A stretch of DNA of 64,000 nucleotides, taken from contig NZ_CP078078.1 of the NCBI RefSeq assembly GCF_023101205.1, positions 248,001 through 312,000 on the forward strand, written 5' to 3'. The notes under the pieces are model-generated. The model made no database searches. It had not been told where the DNA came from and saw nothing but the letters and a program-made list of their open reading frames with translations. Below, in pieces: positions 1 to 10,200 of the stretch. This DNA comes from Microbacterium aurugineum. Lineage in GTDB: Bacteria; Actinomycetota; Actinomycetes; Actinomycetales; Microbacteriaceae. Every line of letters begins with the position of its first letter. The stretch's first letter is position 1. Position numbers and translations under genes: made by a program.

Positions 1-461
1 TCCTCGGGGACACGCGCAGCGCCTGGCAGTACCCCTTCGGTGATCTGCTGCGCTCCGGAGCCGTGCTCGCCGCGGGCAGCGACTGGTCGGTGAGCACCCC
101 GAATCCGCTCGCCGCGATGCACGTGGCCGTGAACCGCCGGTCGGCTCCGACCGAGTGGGAGGGGGATTATCCGCCGTTCCTGCCGGAGCAGGCGATCGAC
201 CTCGGGACCGCGCTCGCCGCGTACACCTCGGGATCCGCGTACGTGAACCACCTCGACGACACCGGCACGATCGCGGTGGGGATGCGGGCGGACCTCGCCC
301 TGCTCGACCGCGACCCGTTCGCGCACCCCGTCGAGGAGATCGGGCTCACCGAGGTGCACGGCACCTGGGTCGAAGGCGTGCGGGTGTACGACGCGGCCGA
401 CGGGGTCGCGGGGGACTCCCGCGGTCGGTCAGGCGGGGTCGAGGCGCAGGACCTCGGGTGA
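1..461 (+). CDS. Amidohydrolase family protein, C-terminal part (YtcJ-like)
   Basis: This is the last ~153 codons of a metal-dependent amidohydrolase; the start lies left of the window and the frame is open from base 3. Seen: a GSDWSVS segment, matching the late conserved Asp of the family, then a closing segment GTIAVGMRADLALLDRDPF, the beta-sandwich signature found at the end of YtcJ-type amidohydrolases. Such enzymes hydrolyse amide or related bonds of small molecules in the cytoplasm; the substrate cannot be told from this part. The last 33 bases overlap the 3' end of the convergent gene at 429-1016. Confidence 0.85.
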   Translation, partial: LGDTRSAWQYPFGDLLRSGAVLAAGSDWSVSTPNPLAAMHVAVNRRSAPTEWEGDYPPFLPEQAIDLGTALAAYTSGSAYVNHLDDTGTIAVGMRADLALLDRDPFAHPVEEIGLTEVHGTWVEGVRVYDAADGVAGDSRGRSGGVEAQDLG

Positions 462-1016
462 TTCGCCGCCCGTGAGGTCGTCGGCGATGCGGAGGCTGCG
501 GGCCAGGTCGTCGAGCGCGCCGGTCAGCGTGCCGAACCGCTCCTTGTCGCTGCACACCGCCGTCAGCGTGACCAGATGCGTCCCGGTGTCCCAGGTGTAG
601 GTGGCGAACGGGGGAGACGCGGGAGACGGCGGCATCGGCACGAGGAGCTTCTCGCCCACGCCGAGTCGGCTCGGAAAAGACTCGGTGTCGTCGTAGTCCA
701 TCGGCATCGAGGCGCGGGCGATGCGGACCTCCGGTGTCAGTACCTGCGCCGTCGCCATCGCCACGACCAGCTCCGGCTCCGCCTTCCACGTCCACACCAG
801 CACGCGCCCGTCGGCCCGCTTCATCAGCATCGGTGCCGCCTGGCTCATCGCCCAGGCACCGAACCTCGAGCCGGGGCGCTCGGTCGCACCGACGGCGGCG
901 TTGACCTGGCCGAGCAGCATCCGGATCGCCGCCTTCCGGTGCCGGCGCCCCTTCCATCCGAGCGAGTCCGTCACGGGAATCCACAGCTGGGGATCGGCCT
1001 CGGCAGTCAGTCGCAT
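429..1016 (-). CDS. Hypothetical protein, 195 aa
   Basis: I do not recognise a family with certainty. The protein is soluble, with no signal peptide or membrane segment. It opens MRLTAEADPQLWIPVTDSLG and has a central stretch rich in hydrophobic strands (about residues 75-100) and an acidic C-terminus. The overall look is of an actinobacterial conserved hypothetical with an alpha/beta fold. The ATG at 1016 is supported by a TAACGT box on the minus strand (1023-1028) placed six bases upstream, as expected for a leaderless transcript. Its 3' end overlaps the convergent amidohydrolase by 33 bases. Confidence 0.75.
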   Translation of the reverse strand: MRLTAEADPQLWIPVTDSLGWKGRRHRKAAIRMLLGQVNAAVGATERPGSRFGAWAMSQAAPMLMKRADGRVLVWTWKAEPELVVAMATAQVLTPEVRIARASMPMDYDDTESFPSRLGVGEKLLVPMPPSPASPPFATYTWDTGTHLVTLTAVCSDKERFGTLTGALDDLARSLRIADDLTGGESPEVLRLDPA

Positions 1017-1141
1017 GCTCCCACGTTAACGGCTGAGGCTGAGGGGATGCCGGTACGCCTCGGCCGTGGAATCAGGGCGCTCGGGTAGAGTGGCCAGCGC
1101 CCGACCAGGGCTCCTCCTTGGCCGCCACATCGTAAGGCAGC

Positions 1142-2374
1142 ATGTCTGTGACCTCCTCCGACGATCCGACCGATCCGTCGCGCGGCCCCGCCGCCGAATC
1201 CGCGCCCCGACCGTTGAAGATCGTGATCGGCTGCGACACGTTCGCGCCCGACATCAACGGCGCCGCCCGTTTCGCCGAGCGCCTCGCCGCCGGCCTCGTG
1301 CAGCGCGGCCACGACGTGCACGTCGTGGCGCCCAACCAGGCGTATCGCCGTGCCCAGCCGCACACCGAGGTCATCGAGGGCGAGCCGATGACCCTGCACC
1401 GGTTGCCGTCGGTGCGCTGGGCGCCGCACGACTGGCTGCGGTTCGTGTGGCCGTGGCGATCGAAGCACTATGCCCGCAAGGTCCTGGATCAGGTGCAGCC
1501 GGATGTCGTGCACATCCAGTCGCACATCGTGATCGGGCGCGGACTCGCGTACATCGCGAACGAGCGCGGCATCCCGGTCATCGCGACCAACCACGTCATG
1601 GCCGAGAACATCCTCGACCACACCACCATGCCGAAGTTCATCGACGACCTCGTGCTGAAGTTCGCGTGGGCGGACGCCAAGCGCACGTTCGACAAGACCC
1701 GTGCGATCACCACACCCACCCGCCGTGCCGCCGACTTCCTCGAGAAGACGGTCGAGGTGAAGGGCGTGATCCCGGTCAGCTGCGGTATCGATCGCACCCA
1801 GTACACGCCTGTCCTCGCCCCGCGCGACGAGAACCGGATCATCTTCGTCGGCAGGCTCACCGCCGAGAAGCAGGTCGAGGTCATCCTCAAGGCGATGACG
1901 AAGCTCGACCCCGCACTCGACACCACCTTCGACATCGTCGGCGGCGGCGACCAGCGCAAGCAGCTGGAGCACCTGACCGCCCAGCTCGGACTCGCCGATC
2001 GAGTGACCTTCCACGGGCGCACGAGCGATGAGGAGCTCCGGGCCCTGCTGTCCCGTGCCAGCCTGTTCGTGATCGCCTCGATCGCGGAGCTCCAGTCCAT
2101 CGCGACGATGGAGGCGATGGCCTCGGCCCTGCCGGTCGTCGCCGCGGACGCCGTGGCCCTCCCGCACCTCGTGCACGACGGCGAGAACGGCTACCTGTTC
2201 GAGCCTGGGAACGTCGACGAGCTCGCCGCGCGTCTGACCGACGTGCTCACGGCGGAGCCTGCGGAGTACGAGCGGATGCAGCGGGCCTCGCTCGACGGCG
2301 TCGCGATCCACGACATCAACCGCACCCTCGACACCTTCGAGGCGCTGTACCGCGACGAGCCGCTGCCGGAGTAG
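1142..2374 (+). CDS. Glycosyltransferase family 4 (GT-B fold)
   Basis: 410 aa. It transfers a sugar from an activated donor, in the cytoplasm or at the inner membrane face. The N-terminal Rossmann half starts at about residue 24 (IVIGCDTFAPDINGAARFAE), with the usual GT4 acceptor-side glycine. The donor half begins near residue 235 (IIFVGRLTAEKQ) and carries the E-x7-E donor motif at E316/E324 (ELQSIATME). About 23 disordered residues precede the fold. An AAGG at 1134-1137 lies 4 bases before the ATG. Six bases after its stop starts a second GT4 gene, so the pair is probably co-transcribed and acts on the same glycolipid or polymer. Donor and acceptor are unknown. Confidence 0.9.
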   Translation: MSVTSSDDPTDPSRGPAAESAPRPLKIVIGCDTFAPDINGAARFAERLAAGLVQRGHDVHVVAPNQAYRRAQPHTEVIEGEPMTLHRLPSVRWAPHDWLRFVWPWRSKHYARKVLDQVQPDVVHIQSHIVIGRGLAYIANERGIPVIATNHVMAENILDHTTMPKFIDDLVLKFAWADAKRTFDKTRAITTPTRRAADFLEKTVEVKGVIPVSCGIDRTQYTPVLAPRDENRIIFVGRLTAEKQVEVILKAMTKLDPALDTTFDIVGGGDQRKQLEHLTAQLGLADRVTFHGRTSDEELRALLSRASLFVIASIAELQSIATMEAMASALPVVAADAVALPHLVHDGENGYLFEPGNVDELAARLTDVLTAEPAEYERMQRASLDGVAIHDINRTLDTFEALYRDEPLPE

Positions 2375-2379
2375 CGGCC

Positions 2380-3609
2380 ATGCACATCGTCTTCTTCGGC
2401 GATCAGCACCTCGACTCCCTCGGCGGGGCCCAGGTGTCGATGCGGCTCCAACGCGAGTTCCTCGAACGAGCCGGGCACACCGTCACGGTCGTCGCGCCGA
2501 GGATGCAGGGCTCGCGGGCGTCATCCGGCTCTCACGGCGGCGCCTTCGTCGATCTGCCGTCGATGCCGATCACGGTCGATCGCGAGTACTCGATGAGCTG
2601 GCCGGGCCGGGCGACGGACCGCTTCCTCGACCGGGCGATGACCCGCCGTCCCCCCGTCGACCTGGTGCACGTGCAGGCCGACTTCTGGGGTGCGTTCATC
2701 GGGCATCGCTACGCGCAGCGGCACGGACTCCCCGTCGTGCACACCATGCACAACCGCGTGGACGTCGGGATCGCCGCGGTCACCCCGCTGCACCGGCCCG
2801 TGCTCGCGGTGCTGAACACGTGGCGAGGCATCGCGATGCGCGGCATCGGACGATCCGTGCGCGGGCGGGACGGGTGGGCGTTCCTGCGCGGACTCGCGGC
2901 CGGGGCATCGGCCGTGACCGCGCCGTCGACCCACTTCGCCCGGCGCCTGGAACAGCACGACGTCTTCCCGCAGGTCGACGTGATCTGGAACGGCATCGAC
3001 GACGACCTGCGCGCGCAGACGCTCGCCGCGCGTCCTGCGACTCGGGAACCGGGACGGCCGCGATTCGTGTGGCTCGGACGGATGAGTCCGGAGAAGCGCC
3101 TGCTCCCGTTCCTGGGGGCCTTCGTCGCCTCGGGCGTCGATGCGGACCTGGAGATCATCGGCGGCGGCGCTCAGCGTGCGGCCGCCGAGAAGGTCGTCCG
3201 TGGGATCGACGGCGTGCGATTCGCCGGACGGCTGACCTACGCGCAGACGCTGGAGCGGATCGCCGCCGCCGACGCGCTCGTGCAGACGTCGATCGGCTTC
3301 GAGACCCAGGGGATGACCCCCTTCGAGGCGGCCACGCTCGGCACGCCCTCCGTGATCTGCGACCCCGACATCGGCGCGGAACTCGGCGGCGGACTCTGGG
3401 CGGTACCGGATGTCGACCCTGCGGCGTCGAGCCGGAACATCGAGGTGCAGAGGGTCACCGCACTCGCGGAAACCCTGCGGCGGGCCGCCTCCGACATCGC
3501 GGGCGGCACCGCCCCCGTTCCGGTCCCCGAGGTCGCCGAGGCGTTCCGGCAGTCCTCGCGCACGGCCGCCATGATCGCCGTCTACGAGCGGGTGCTCGCG
3601 AGGCCCTGA
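2380..3609 (+). CDS. Glycosyltransferase family 4 (GT-B fold)
   Basis: 409 aa. The N-terminal half begins at the first residue with MHIVFFGDQHLDSLGGAQVS, the glycine-rich acceptor loop of GT4 enzymes. The donor half has FVWLGRMSPEKRLLPF and an E-x7-E motif at E308/E316 (ETQGMTPFE). No signal peptide or membrane span is seen, so it is cytoplasmic or peripheral. It follows the GT4 gene at 1142-2374 by 5 bases; the two proteins are related in fold but clearly divergent, which suggests successive sugar additions rather than duplication of one function. Which glycan they build cannot be read from the window. Confidence 0.9.
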   Translation: MHIVFFGDQHLDSLGGAQVSMRLQREFLERAGHTVTVVAPRMQGSRASSGSHGGAFVDLPSMPITVDREYSMSWPGRATDRFLDRAMTRRPPVDLVHVQADFWGAFIGHRYAQRHGLPVVHTMHNRVDVGIAAVTPLHRPVLAVLNTWRGIAMRGIGRSVRGRDGWAFLRGLAAGASAVTAPSTHFARRLEQHDVFPQVDVIWNGIDDDLRAQTLAARPATREPGRPRFVWLGRMSPEKRLLPFLGAFVASGVDADLEIIGGGAQRAAAEKVVRGIDGVRFAGRLTYAQTLERIAAADALVQTSIGFETQGMTPFEAATLGTPSVICDPDIGAELGGGLWAVPDVDPAASSRNIEVQRVTALAETLRRAASDIAGGTAPVPVPEVAEAFRQSSRTAAMIAVYERVLARP

Positions 3610-3683
3610 GAGCTCGCGATCCCGAGCACGCGTCGAGGTGACGGGGCGATGCTGTCCGTTCTCGGTGGAGACGCCGTCCGCTC

Positions 3684-4250
3684 TCAGATGAACTGGAGCA
3701 GCGTGATGGCGATGCTGGTGAAGACGAACCCGATGGCGCCGACTCCCGCGATGCCGATCGCCATGCCGGTGAGCAGTCTCGACCCGGCGCGGCGCATCGC
3801 GATCAGACCCAGGATCAGCGCCACGACGTAGACGAAGAAGCTCAGGATGCCGATCCCGTTGTCGAACGCGAGCATGAACTCGTATCCGCCGACGCCGCCA
3901 CCGCTGTAGACGAATGGCCGCACGATGGATCCGAACAGATTGATCGCGAAGGTGGCGACAGCGATGATGAAGGCCGCGCGAGCGAGCGGATTGCTCTCGC
4001 GGACGGGTGCCGGTCGGCCGGAAGGGGCCAGCGGATAGGCCTGGGGAGCCGGGTTCGCCGTCGGATACGCCTGTGGCGGGGCGGCCGCCTGCGGTGCTGT
4101 CGGATACGGAGGAGCACTCGGGTACCCCTGCGCCGTCGCGGGGTACTGAGGCGCGGCGGGCAGAGGCGTGGCGGCTGGCGGCGGTGCCGCCGGAGCGGCC
4201 GGGAGGTCGTGTCCGGAAGGCGGGACGGGAGGCTGCACGGGCTCGCTCAT
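3684..4250 (-). CDS. Membrane protein with Pro/Ala/Tyr-rich N-terminus (DUF4190-like)
   Basis: 188 aa. Residues 1-85 are low-complexity and rich in Pro, Ala and Tyr (repeated PTAP/YPSAPP-type segments). Residues ~90-188 hold three hydrophobic segments (starting around AAFIIAVATFAINLFG, GIGILSFFVYVVALILGLIA and GMAIGIAGVGAIGFVFTSIA). This layout is common among actinobacterial DUF4190-type proteins of unknown role. I place the start at the ATG at 4250 rather than the longer frame: a minus-strand TACGCT box (4258-4263) sits 7 bases upstream, fitting a leaderless start. It is convergent with the glycosyltransferase at 2380-3609; no clear hairpin is seen in 3610-3683. Confidence 0.8.
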   Translation of the reverse strand: MSEPVQPPVPPSGHDLPAAPAAPPPAATPLPAAPQYPATAQGYPSAPPYPTAPQAAAPPQAYPTANPAPQAYPLAPSGRPAPVRESNPLARAAFIIAVATFAINLFGSIVRPFVYSGGGVGGYEFMLAFDNGIGILSFFVYVVALILGLIAMRRAGSRLLTGMAIGIAGVGAIGFVFTSIAITLLQFI

Positions 4251-4308
4251 GACGTCGAGCGTAGCCGTGGATTGCCGGATGTGCACCGCGCCTCGCCTTG
4301 CACCGAGG

Positions 4309-4470
4309 TCACCGGTAGAGGCGTCCGGACTCCGCTTCCTGGTGGAGGTCGCGGCCGGCGAGGCGTCTCCAGTCCGTCGGCACGCGACGGTAGCCGTCGC
4401 GGCGGAGCTCGACGAACGTGGCGATCGTCGCCCAGGCGGCGAGGGCGAGAAGTGCGATGACGAGTATCAT
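4309..4470 (-). CDS. Small membrane protein, 53 aa
   Basis: A 53-residue frame with one N-terminal membrane span (MILVIALLALAAWATIATFV) followed by a basic, soluble tail with RRDGYRRVPTDWRR. The span is too hydrophobic and too well placed to be chance. A minus-strand TAGCGT box (4478-4483) lies 7 bases before the ATG, the arrangement seen for many other genes here. Similar single-span proteins with a basic tail are common in Microbacteriaceae; the function is unknown. It lies between the DUF4190-like gene (58 bases downstream) and the divergent AraC-type regulator. Confidence 0.65.
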   Translation of the reverse strand: MILVIALLALAAWATIATFVELRRDGYRRVPTDWRRLAGRDLHQEAESGRLYR

Positions 4471-4503
4471 GGCAGAAACGCTACGTTCATCGTTGAACCG
4501 CCA

Positions 4504-4546
4504 CGAGTGGCAGAGAAGACTCTGAGCGTATGAAAACTGCCATTCG
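4504..4546. promoter_or_regulatory. Inverted repeat upstream of DJ-1/AraC regulator
   Basis: CGAGTGGCAG (4504-4513) and CTGCCATTCG (4537-4546) form arms of 10 bases with one mismatch around a 23-base spacer. It lies in the 87-base divergent gap between the small membrane protein and the regulator at 4558. An autoregulatory operator is the simplest reading; this is inference. Confidence 0.45.
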
Positions 4547-4557
4547 GGAGCGTGTAC

Positions 4558-5532
4558 ATGAAGACGGTCGCCTGCGTCATCCAGGACGGGTTCGCACCCT
4601 TCGAGTTCGGCGTCGCGTGCGAGGCGTTCGGCCTCGATCGCGCTGACGATGGTGTGCCGAACTTCGACTTCCGCATCGTCGCCCCCCGCGCGGGCGTCGT
4701 GGCGTCGAAGATCGGTTTCTCGGTCAACGTCGAGCACGATCTGACGTTCGCCTACGAGGCGGATCTGGTGGTGTTCTGCCCCCTTCCCCGGGAGCACTGG
4801 GGAGACATCGATCCGCTGCTGCTCGAGCTCGCCAGGCACGCCGTCGCGCGTGGCGCCTGGGTGATGAGCGTCTGCAGCGGATCCTTCATCCTCGCGGCGG
4901 CCGGAGTGCTCGACGGGCGTCGAGCCACCACGCACTGGATGTACGCGCACACCATGGCGGACATGTACCCGCAGATCGACATCGACCCCGACGTGCTGTT
5001 CGTGCAGGACGGGAAGGTCATCACCAGCGCGGGCACGGCAGCGGGGATCGATGCCTGCCTGCACCTGCTCCGTCAGGAGGTCGGCGCCGAGCTCACCAAC
5101 CGCATCGCACGGCGCATGGTCGTTCCGCCGCAGCGTGACGGCGGACAGGCGCAGTTCATCGACCGACCGATCCCGCAGGTCCCCACCGACTCGCTCGCCG
5201 CGGTGGCGGACTGGGCCGTCGAACACCTGCGAGACGATCTGGGTGTCGAGCAGCTCGCCGCCAGGGCGCTGATGTCACCGCGGACCTTCGCCCGGCGGTT
5301 CAAGGCCGAGTACGGCGCGACACCCGCGGCCTGGCTCGCCCGTCAGCGCATCATCCACGCGCAGCGGATGCTGGAGCGCACCGGTCTTCCGCTCGAGCAC
5401 ATCGCGGATGAATGCGGTTTCGGGTCGGCGGCGGTGCTGCGGCAGAACTTCGCCCGCGTCCTCGGCCTCACCCCCACGGCCTACCGCGCGCGATTCTCCT
5501 GCGTCGAGGAGCCGGCGCTTCCCGCCGCCTGA
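4558..5532 (+). CDS. GlxA/FtrA-type transcriptional regulator (DJ-1/PfpI + AraC HTH)
   Basis: 324 aa. Residues ~1-175 are a DJ-1/PfpI (class I glutamine amidotransferase-like) sensor domain with the nucleophile-elbow Cys at C106 in VMSVCSGSF. Residues ~215-315 are an AraC-type double helix-turn-helix (EQLAARALMSPRTFARRFKA, then EHIADECGFGSAAVLRQNFA). Proteins of this layout regulate metabolism of small nitrogenous compounds; the ligand here is unknown. An upstream in-frame GTG at 4552 exists, but GGGAG at 4546-4550 would then be only 1 base from it, against 7 from the ATG at 4558, so I chose the ATG. The nearby inverted repeat suggests self-control. Confidence 0.88.
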   Translation: MKTVACVIQDGFAPFEFGVACEAFGLDRADDGVPNFDFRIVAPRAGVVASKIGFSVNVEHDLTFAYEADLVVFCPLPREHWGDIDPLLLELARHAVARGAWVMSVCSGSFILAAAGVLDGRRATTHWMYAHTMADMYPQIDIDPDVLFVQDGKVITSAGTAAGIDACLHLLRQEVGAELTNRIARRMVVPPQRDGGQAQFIDRPIPQVPTDSLAAVADWAVEHLRDDLGVEQLAARALMSPRTFARRFKAEYGATPAAWLARQRIIHAQRMLERTGLPLEHIADECGFGSAAVLRQNFARVLGLTPTAYRARFSCVEEPALPAA

Positions 5533-5705
5533 CCCCCCTCCCCTCTTCCCCTCGGTGCGTGATCAGGTCGACGCCCCCGCTGAGTGTCGACGCCCCCGCT
5601 GGGCGGCGCGACACAGGAGGGGCGTCGACGACAGGCGGGGGTCTCGGCGGGAGTGGGGGAGTGCGGGAGTGGGGGAGTGCGGGGGTGGGGGCGGGGAGGG
5701 GAGTG
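5533..5705. repeat. Intergenic repeats between convergent genes
   Basis: GTCGACGCCCCCGCTG occurs twice in tandem at 5567-5582 and 5586-5601 (period 19). An inverted GGGGCGTCGAC follows at 5619-5629, so a stem can form. Then GGGAGTGGGGGAGTGC occurs twice (5649-5664, 5665-5680), grading into a G-rich run. A 13-base palindrome GGAGTGTCACTCC (5700-5712) covers the stop codon of the next gene. The first part resembles the palindrome after putA. It probably ends transcription from both sides. Confidence 0.6.
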
Positions 5706-6407
5706 TCACTCCGGAAGGTGCGCGGGGGAGGGGAGTGTCACGTCGCGGACCTCGACGCCCTCGGGGGTCACGGTGGCGATGCAGTACAGCAGCGACTGGG
5801 TGGGATAGCCGTGCGGGCGGTTGTCGCGGATGATGGCCCGGTCGTCTTCGGGCGGCAGCTCGGCGGAGGAGGCGAGGAGCGCGGTCCACTCAGCCGTCCA
5901 GTCGGCGCTGTCAGCGGTCGGGCCCAGGGCGCGGAACTCCGGCAGCCAGGCTTCGATCCGCGGGGTCGTGGCATCGTCGAGGTCATCGTGCGCGATCATG
6001 TGCGTGCCGGGATCGATGCGTGTCTCGCGCAGTTCGACGCCGTCCCACGACAGCACGCGCGCGCCTTCGGGGCCGACCTCGAGCAGGTTGAAGCCGTGCA
6101 TGGAGAGGGGCGCGACGGGGGAGCGCCCCTGCACCGATTCCAGTGCCAGGGCGCCGCGGGAGACGGCCCGCGCGGCGGGGAGGTCGCTCACGTCCGCCCG
6201 GTTCAGCAGCACCGCGAGCCGGCGTTCGGCGGGGTTCGCGGCGAGCCAGGCGCCCCCGGCGCGCCGATCGCGGATCCCGATCACACCGGGATGGTCCTCC
6301 GGCCACCACGGTCCGAGGGAGTCCCACGCCCGCAGCGGATCTTCGTCGCGGACCGCGAGGAGTCGTGCCGAGCCGGCCTTCTCGACATCGATGACAACCG
6401 TGCACAC
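5706..6407 (-). CDS. NRDE/TANGO2-family protein
   Basis: 233 aa. The start is Met-Cys-Thr-Val-Val with a near N-terminal VRDEDP, the family's NRDE-like signature with Asn replaced by Val. The conserved N-terminal Cys2 suggests an Ntn-hydrolase-like arrangement, as in TANGO2/NRDE proteins, once the initiator Met is removed. The bacterial function is poorly known; roles in haem or lipid handling have been proposed for animal TANGO2. I chose the GTG at 6407 because it places Cys at position 2 and because a minus-strand TAGACT box (6415-6420) lies 7 bases upstream. It is divergent from coaBC, 67 bases away. Confidence 0.8.
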   Translation of the reverse strand: MCTVVIDVEKAGSARLLAVRDEDPLRAWDSLGPWWPEDHPGVIGIRDRRAGGAWLAANPAERRLAVLLNRADVSDLPAARAVSRGALALESVQGRSPVAPLSMHGFNLLEVGPEGARVLSWDGVELRETRIDPGTHMIAHDDLDDATTPRIEAWLPEFRALGPTADSADWTAEWTALLASSAELPPEDDRAIIRDNRPHGYPTQSLLYCIATVTPEGVEVRDVTLPSPAHLPE

Positions 6408-6474
6408 GCATCCAAGTCTAGGTCGAGGAAGAGGTGTCGGCCCATGGCGGCGGATGCTGGGGCAGAATCGAGAC

Positions 6475-7674
6475 GTGAACATCGTGGTCGGAGTCACAGG
6501 CGGCATCGCCGCGTACAAGACGGTGCACCTCGTGCGCCTGCTCACGAAGGGTGGGCACGACGTGACCGTGGTGCCCACGGAGGACGCCCTGCGTTTCGTG
6601 GGGCTCCCGACCTGGGAGGCGATCAGTCGTCATGCGGTCACCACGAGCGTGCACGACGACGTCGCGAAGGTGCGGCACGTCGCCCTGGGGCAGAACGCCG
6701 AGCTGGTGATCGTCGCGCCGGCGACGGCGAACTCGATCGCCAAGATGGCCGCCGGGCTCGCCGACGACCTCCTCGGCACGACCCTGCTCGCCACCGAGGC
6801 TCCGGTGCTGATCGCCCCGGCGATGCATGCGGAGATGTGGCGGAACCGCGCGACGCAGGCGAACATCACGACGCTGCGGGAGCGCGGTGTGCACGTCGTC
6901 GGCCCCGCGGACGGAGAGCTCGCCGGCGGTGACAGCGGCCCCGGCCGGATGTCGGAGCCCGAGGAGATCTTCGCCGCCGCCCAGGCGCTGCTGACTCCCG
7001 GTGATCTCGCCGGTGTGCGCGTGGTCGTCTCGGCGGGGGGCACCCGTGAGCCGATCGATCCGGTGCGCTTCCTCGGCAACCGCTCCAGTGGCAGGCAGGG
7101 GGCGGCGCTCGCTGCGGAGGCCGCCGCCCGAGGGGCCGAGGTGACCCTGGTGTCGGCCAACATCTCGGGCGAGGTGCTCGCCGAGGTGCGGCACCCGTCG
7201 ATCCGTGTCGTGTCGGTCGGGACGGCGGCAGAGCTCTCCGAGGCGATGACGCACGAGTCCTCCCTCGCCGATGTGGTCGTGATGGCGGCGGCGGTGGCGG
7301 ACTATCGACCGGCGGCGGTGTCGGAGCGCAAGCTCACCAAGGAGGGGGGTGGGATCCCCGCCATCGAGCTGGTCGAGAACGAGGACATCGTCGCGGCGCT
7401 CGCCTCGCAGCGGCGATCAGGTCAGCTCGTGGTCGGGTTCGCCGCGGAGACTCCGGAGGATGCATCGGAGCTCCTCGCCCGTGCCCGCCGCAAGCAGCAC
7501 CGCAAGCGCGTGGACCTGCTCATCGTGAACGAGGTCGGGTGGGAGCGGGGATTCGAGAGCCCCGAGAACGCCGTGCACATCCTTGGACCGAACGGTGCCG
7601 ACGCGGGCAGTGCATCGGGGTCGAAGCGCGCGGTCGCGGCCGCGATCTGGGATGCGATCGCACGCGCGCGCTGA
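6475..7674 (+). CDS. coaBC: Bifunctional phosphopantothenoylcysteine decarboxylase / phosphopantothenate-cysteine ligase
   Basis: 399 aa, full length. It carries two consecutive steps of coenzyme A synthesis: ligation of cysteine to 4'-phosphopantothenate (CoaB half, ~190-399) and FMN-dependent decarboxylation (CoaC half, 1-185). Seen: GVTGGIAAYK at the N-terminus, PAMHAEMW and GPGRMSEPEEI in CoaC. In CoaB: SAGGTREPIDPVRFLGN with the conserved N-R-S-S-G, and KLTK with the conserved Lys. Asn of the usual PAMN motif is His and the usual CoaC Cys before GRM is missing, as in other actinobacterial CoaBC as I recall. The GTG at 6475 follows a CAGAAT box by 6 bases; no ribosome site is seen. Confidence 0.95.
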   Translation: MNIVVGVTGGIAAYKTVHLVRLLTKGGHDVTVVPTEDALRFVGLPTWEAISRHAVTTSVHDDVAKVRHVALGQNAELVIVAPATANSIAKMAAGLADDLLGTTLLATEAPVLIAPAMHAEMWRNRATQANITTLRERGVHVVGPADGELAGGDSGPGRMSEPEEIFAAAQALLTPGDLAGVRVVVSAGGTREPIDPVRFLGNRSSGRQGAALAAEAAARGAEVTLVSANISGEVLAEVRHPSIRVVSVGTAAELSEAMTHESSLADVVVMAAAVADYRPAAVSERKLTKEGGGIPAIELVENEDIVAALASQRRSGQLVVGFAAETPEDASELLARARRKQHRKRVDLLIVNEVGWERGFESPENAVHILGPNGADAGSASGSKRAVAAAIWDAIARAR

Positions 7675-7686
7675 AGGAATGCTAAA

Positions 7687-7707
7687 CTTGAGTCAACAAC
7701 ACTCAAC
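7687..7707. promoter_or_regulatory. HAIR box (HspR operator) of clpB
   Basis: CTTGAGT (7687-7693), a 7-base spacer, and ACTCAAC (7701-7707). The HspR consensus is CTTGAGT-N7-ACTCAAG, so 13 of 14 arm positions match. It sits 66 bases upstream of the clpB ATG. HspR represses clpB and dnaK in other actinobacteria, so heat-shock control by HspR is very likely. Confidence 0.85.
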
Positions 7708-7772
7708 TTTGATCCCGCCTTCCGACCCGGCAGGCGGGGGACGACCAGAAGGAGCATCTCCAGGAGGAGCGC

Positions 7773-9984
<2,212 letters not shown>

Positions 9985-9989
<5 letters not shown>

Positions 9990-10048
9990 GTTCTATCAGG
10001 ACTGAGTGGTATCAGGGCTGAGTGGTATCAGGACTGAGTTGCATGGGC
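9985..10048. repeat. Four 16-bp tandem repeats at the clpB stop codon
   Basis: Four consecutive units begin ACTGAGTTCTATCAGG (9985-10000), then ACTGAGTGGTATCAGG, GCTGAGTGGTATCAGG and a diverged ACTGAGTTGCATGGGC (to 10048). The clpB stop TGA (9987-9989) lies inside the first unit, so each later unit repeats the same stop context. This looks like tandem duplication of the 3' end. Confidence 0.75.
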
Positions 10049-10075
10049 CGTGGTGTTCGCCCGCCTCACTGTCTG

Positions 10076-10140
10076 AAGGAGAACTCACGCTAAGAAGGAG
10101 GAGATGCGTCAAAGCCTCCTTCAAAGGGTGAGTTCTCCTT
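10076..10140. terminator. Nested perfect hairpin between clpB and convergent glycosyltransferase
   Basis: The outer arms AAGGAGAACTCAC (10076-10088) and GTGAGTTCTCCTT (10128-10140) are perfect over 13 bases. Inside them GAAGGAGG (10094-10101) pairs with CCTCCTTC (10115-10122) around a 13-base loop. No T-run follows. It could act as a two-way transcription end or be a REP-like mobile palindrome. Confidence 0.65.
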
Positions 10141-10200
10141 CGCGGCGTGTGCGCGCGCGGGGGTATGCGGGAAGTGTGTATGTGGGCGGCGCCGCGCCGC

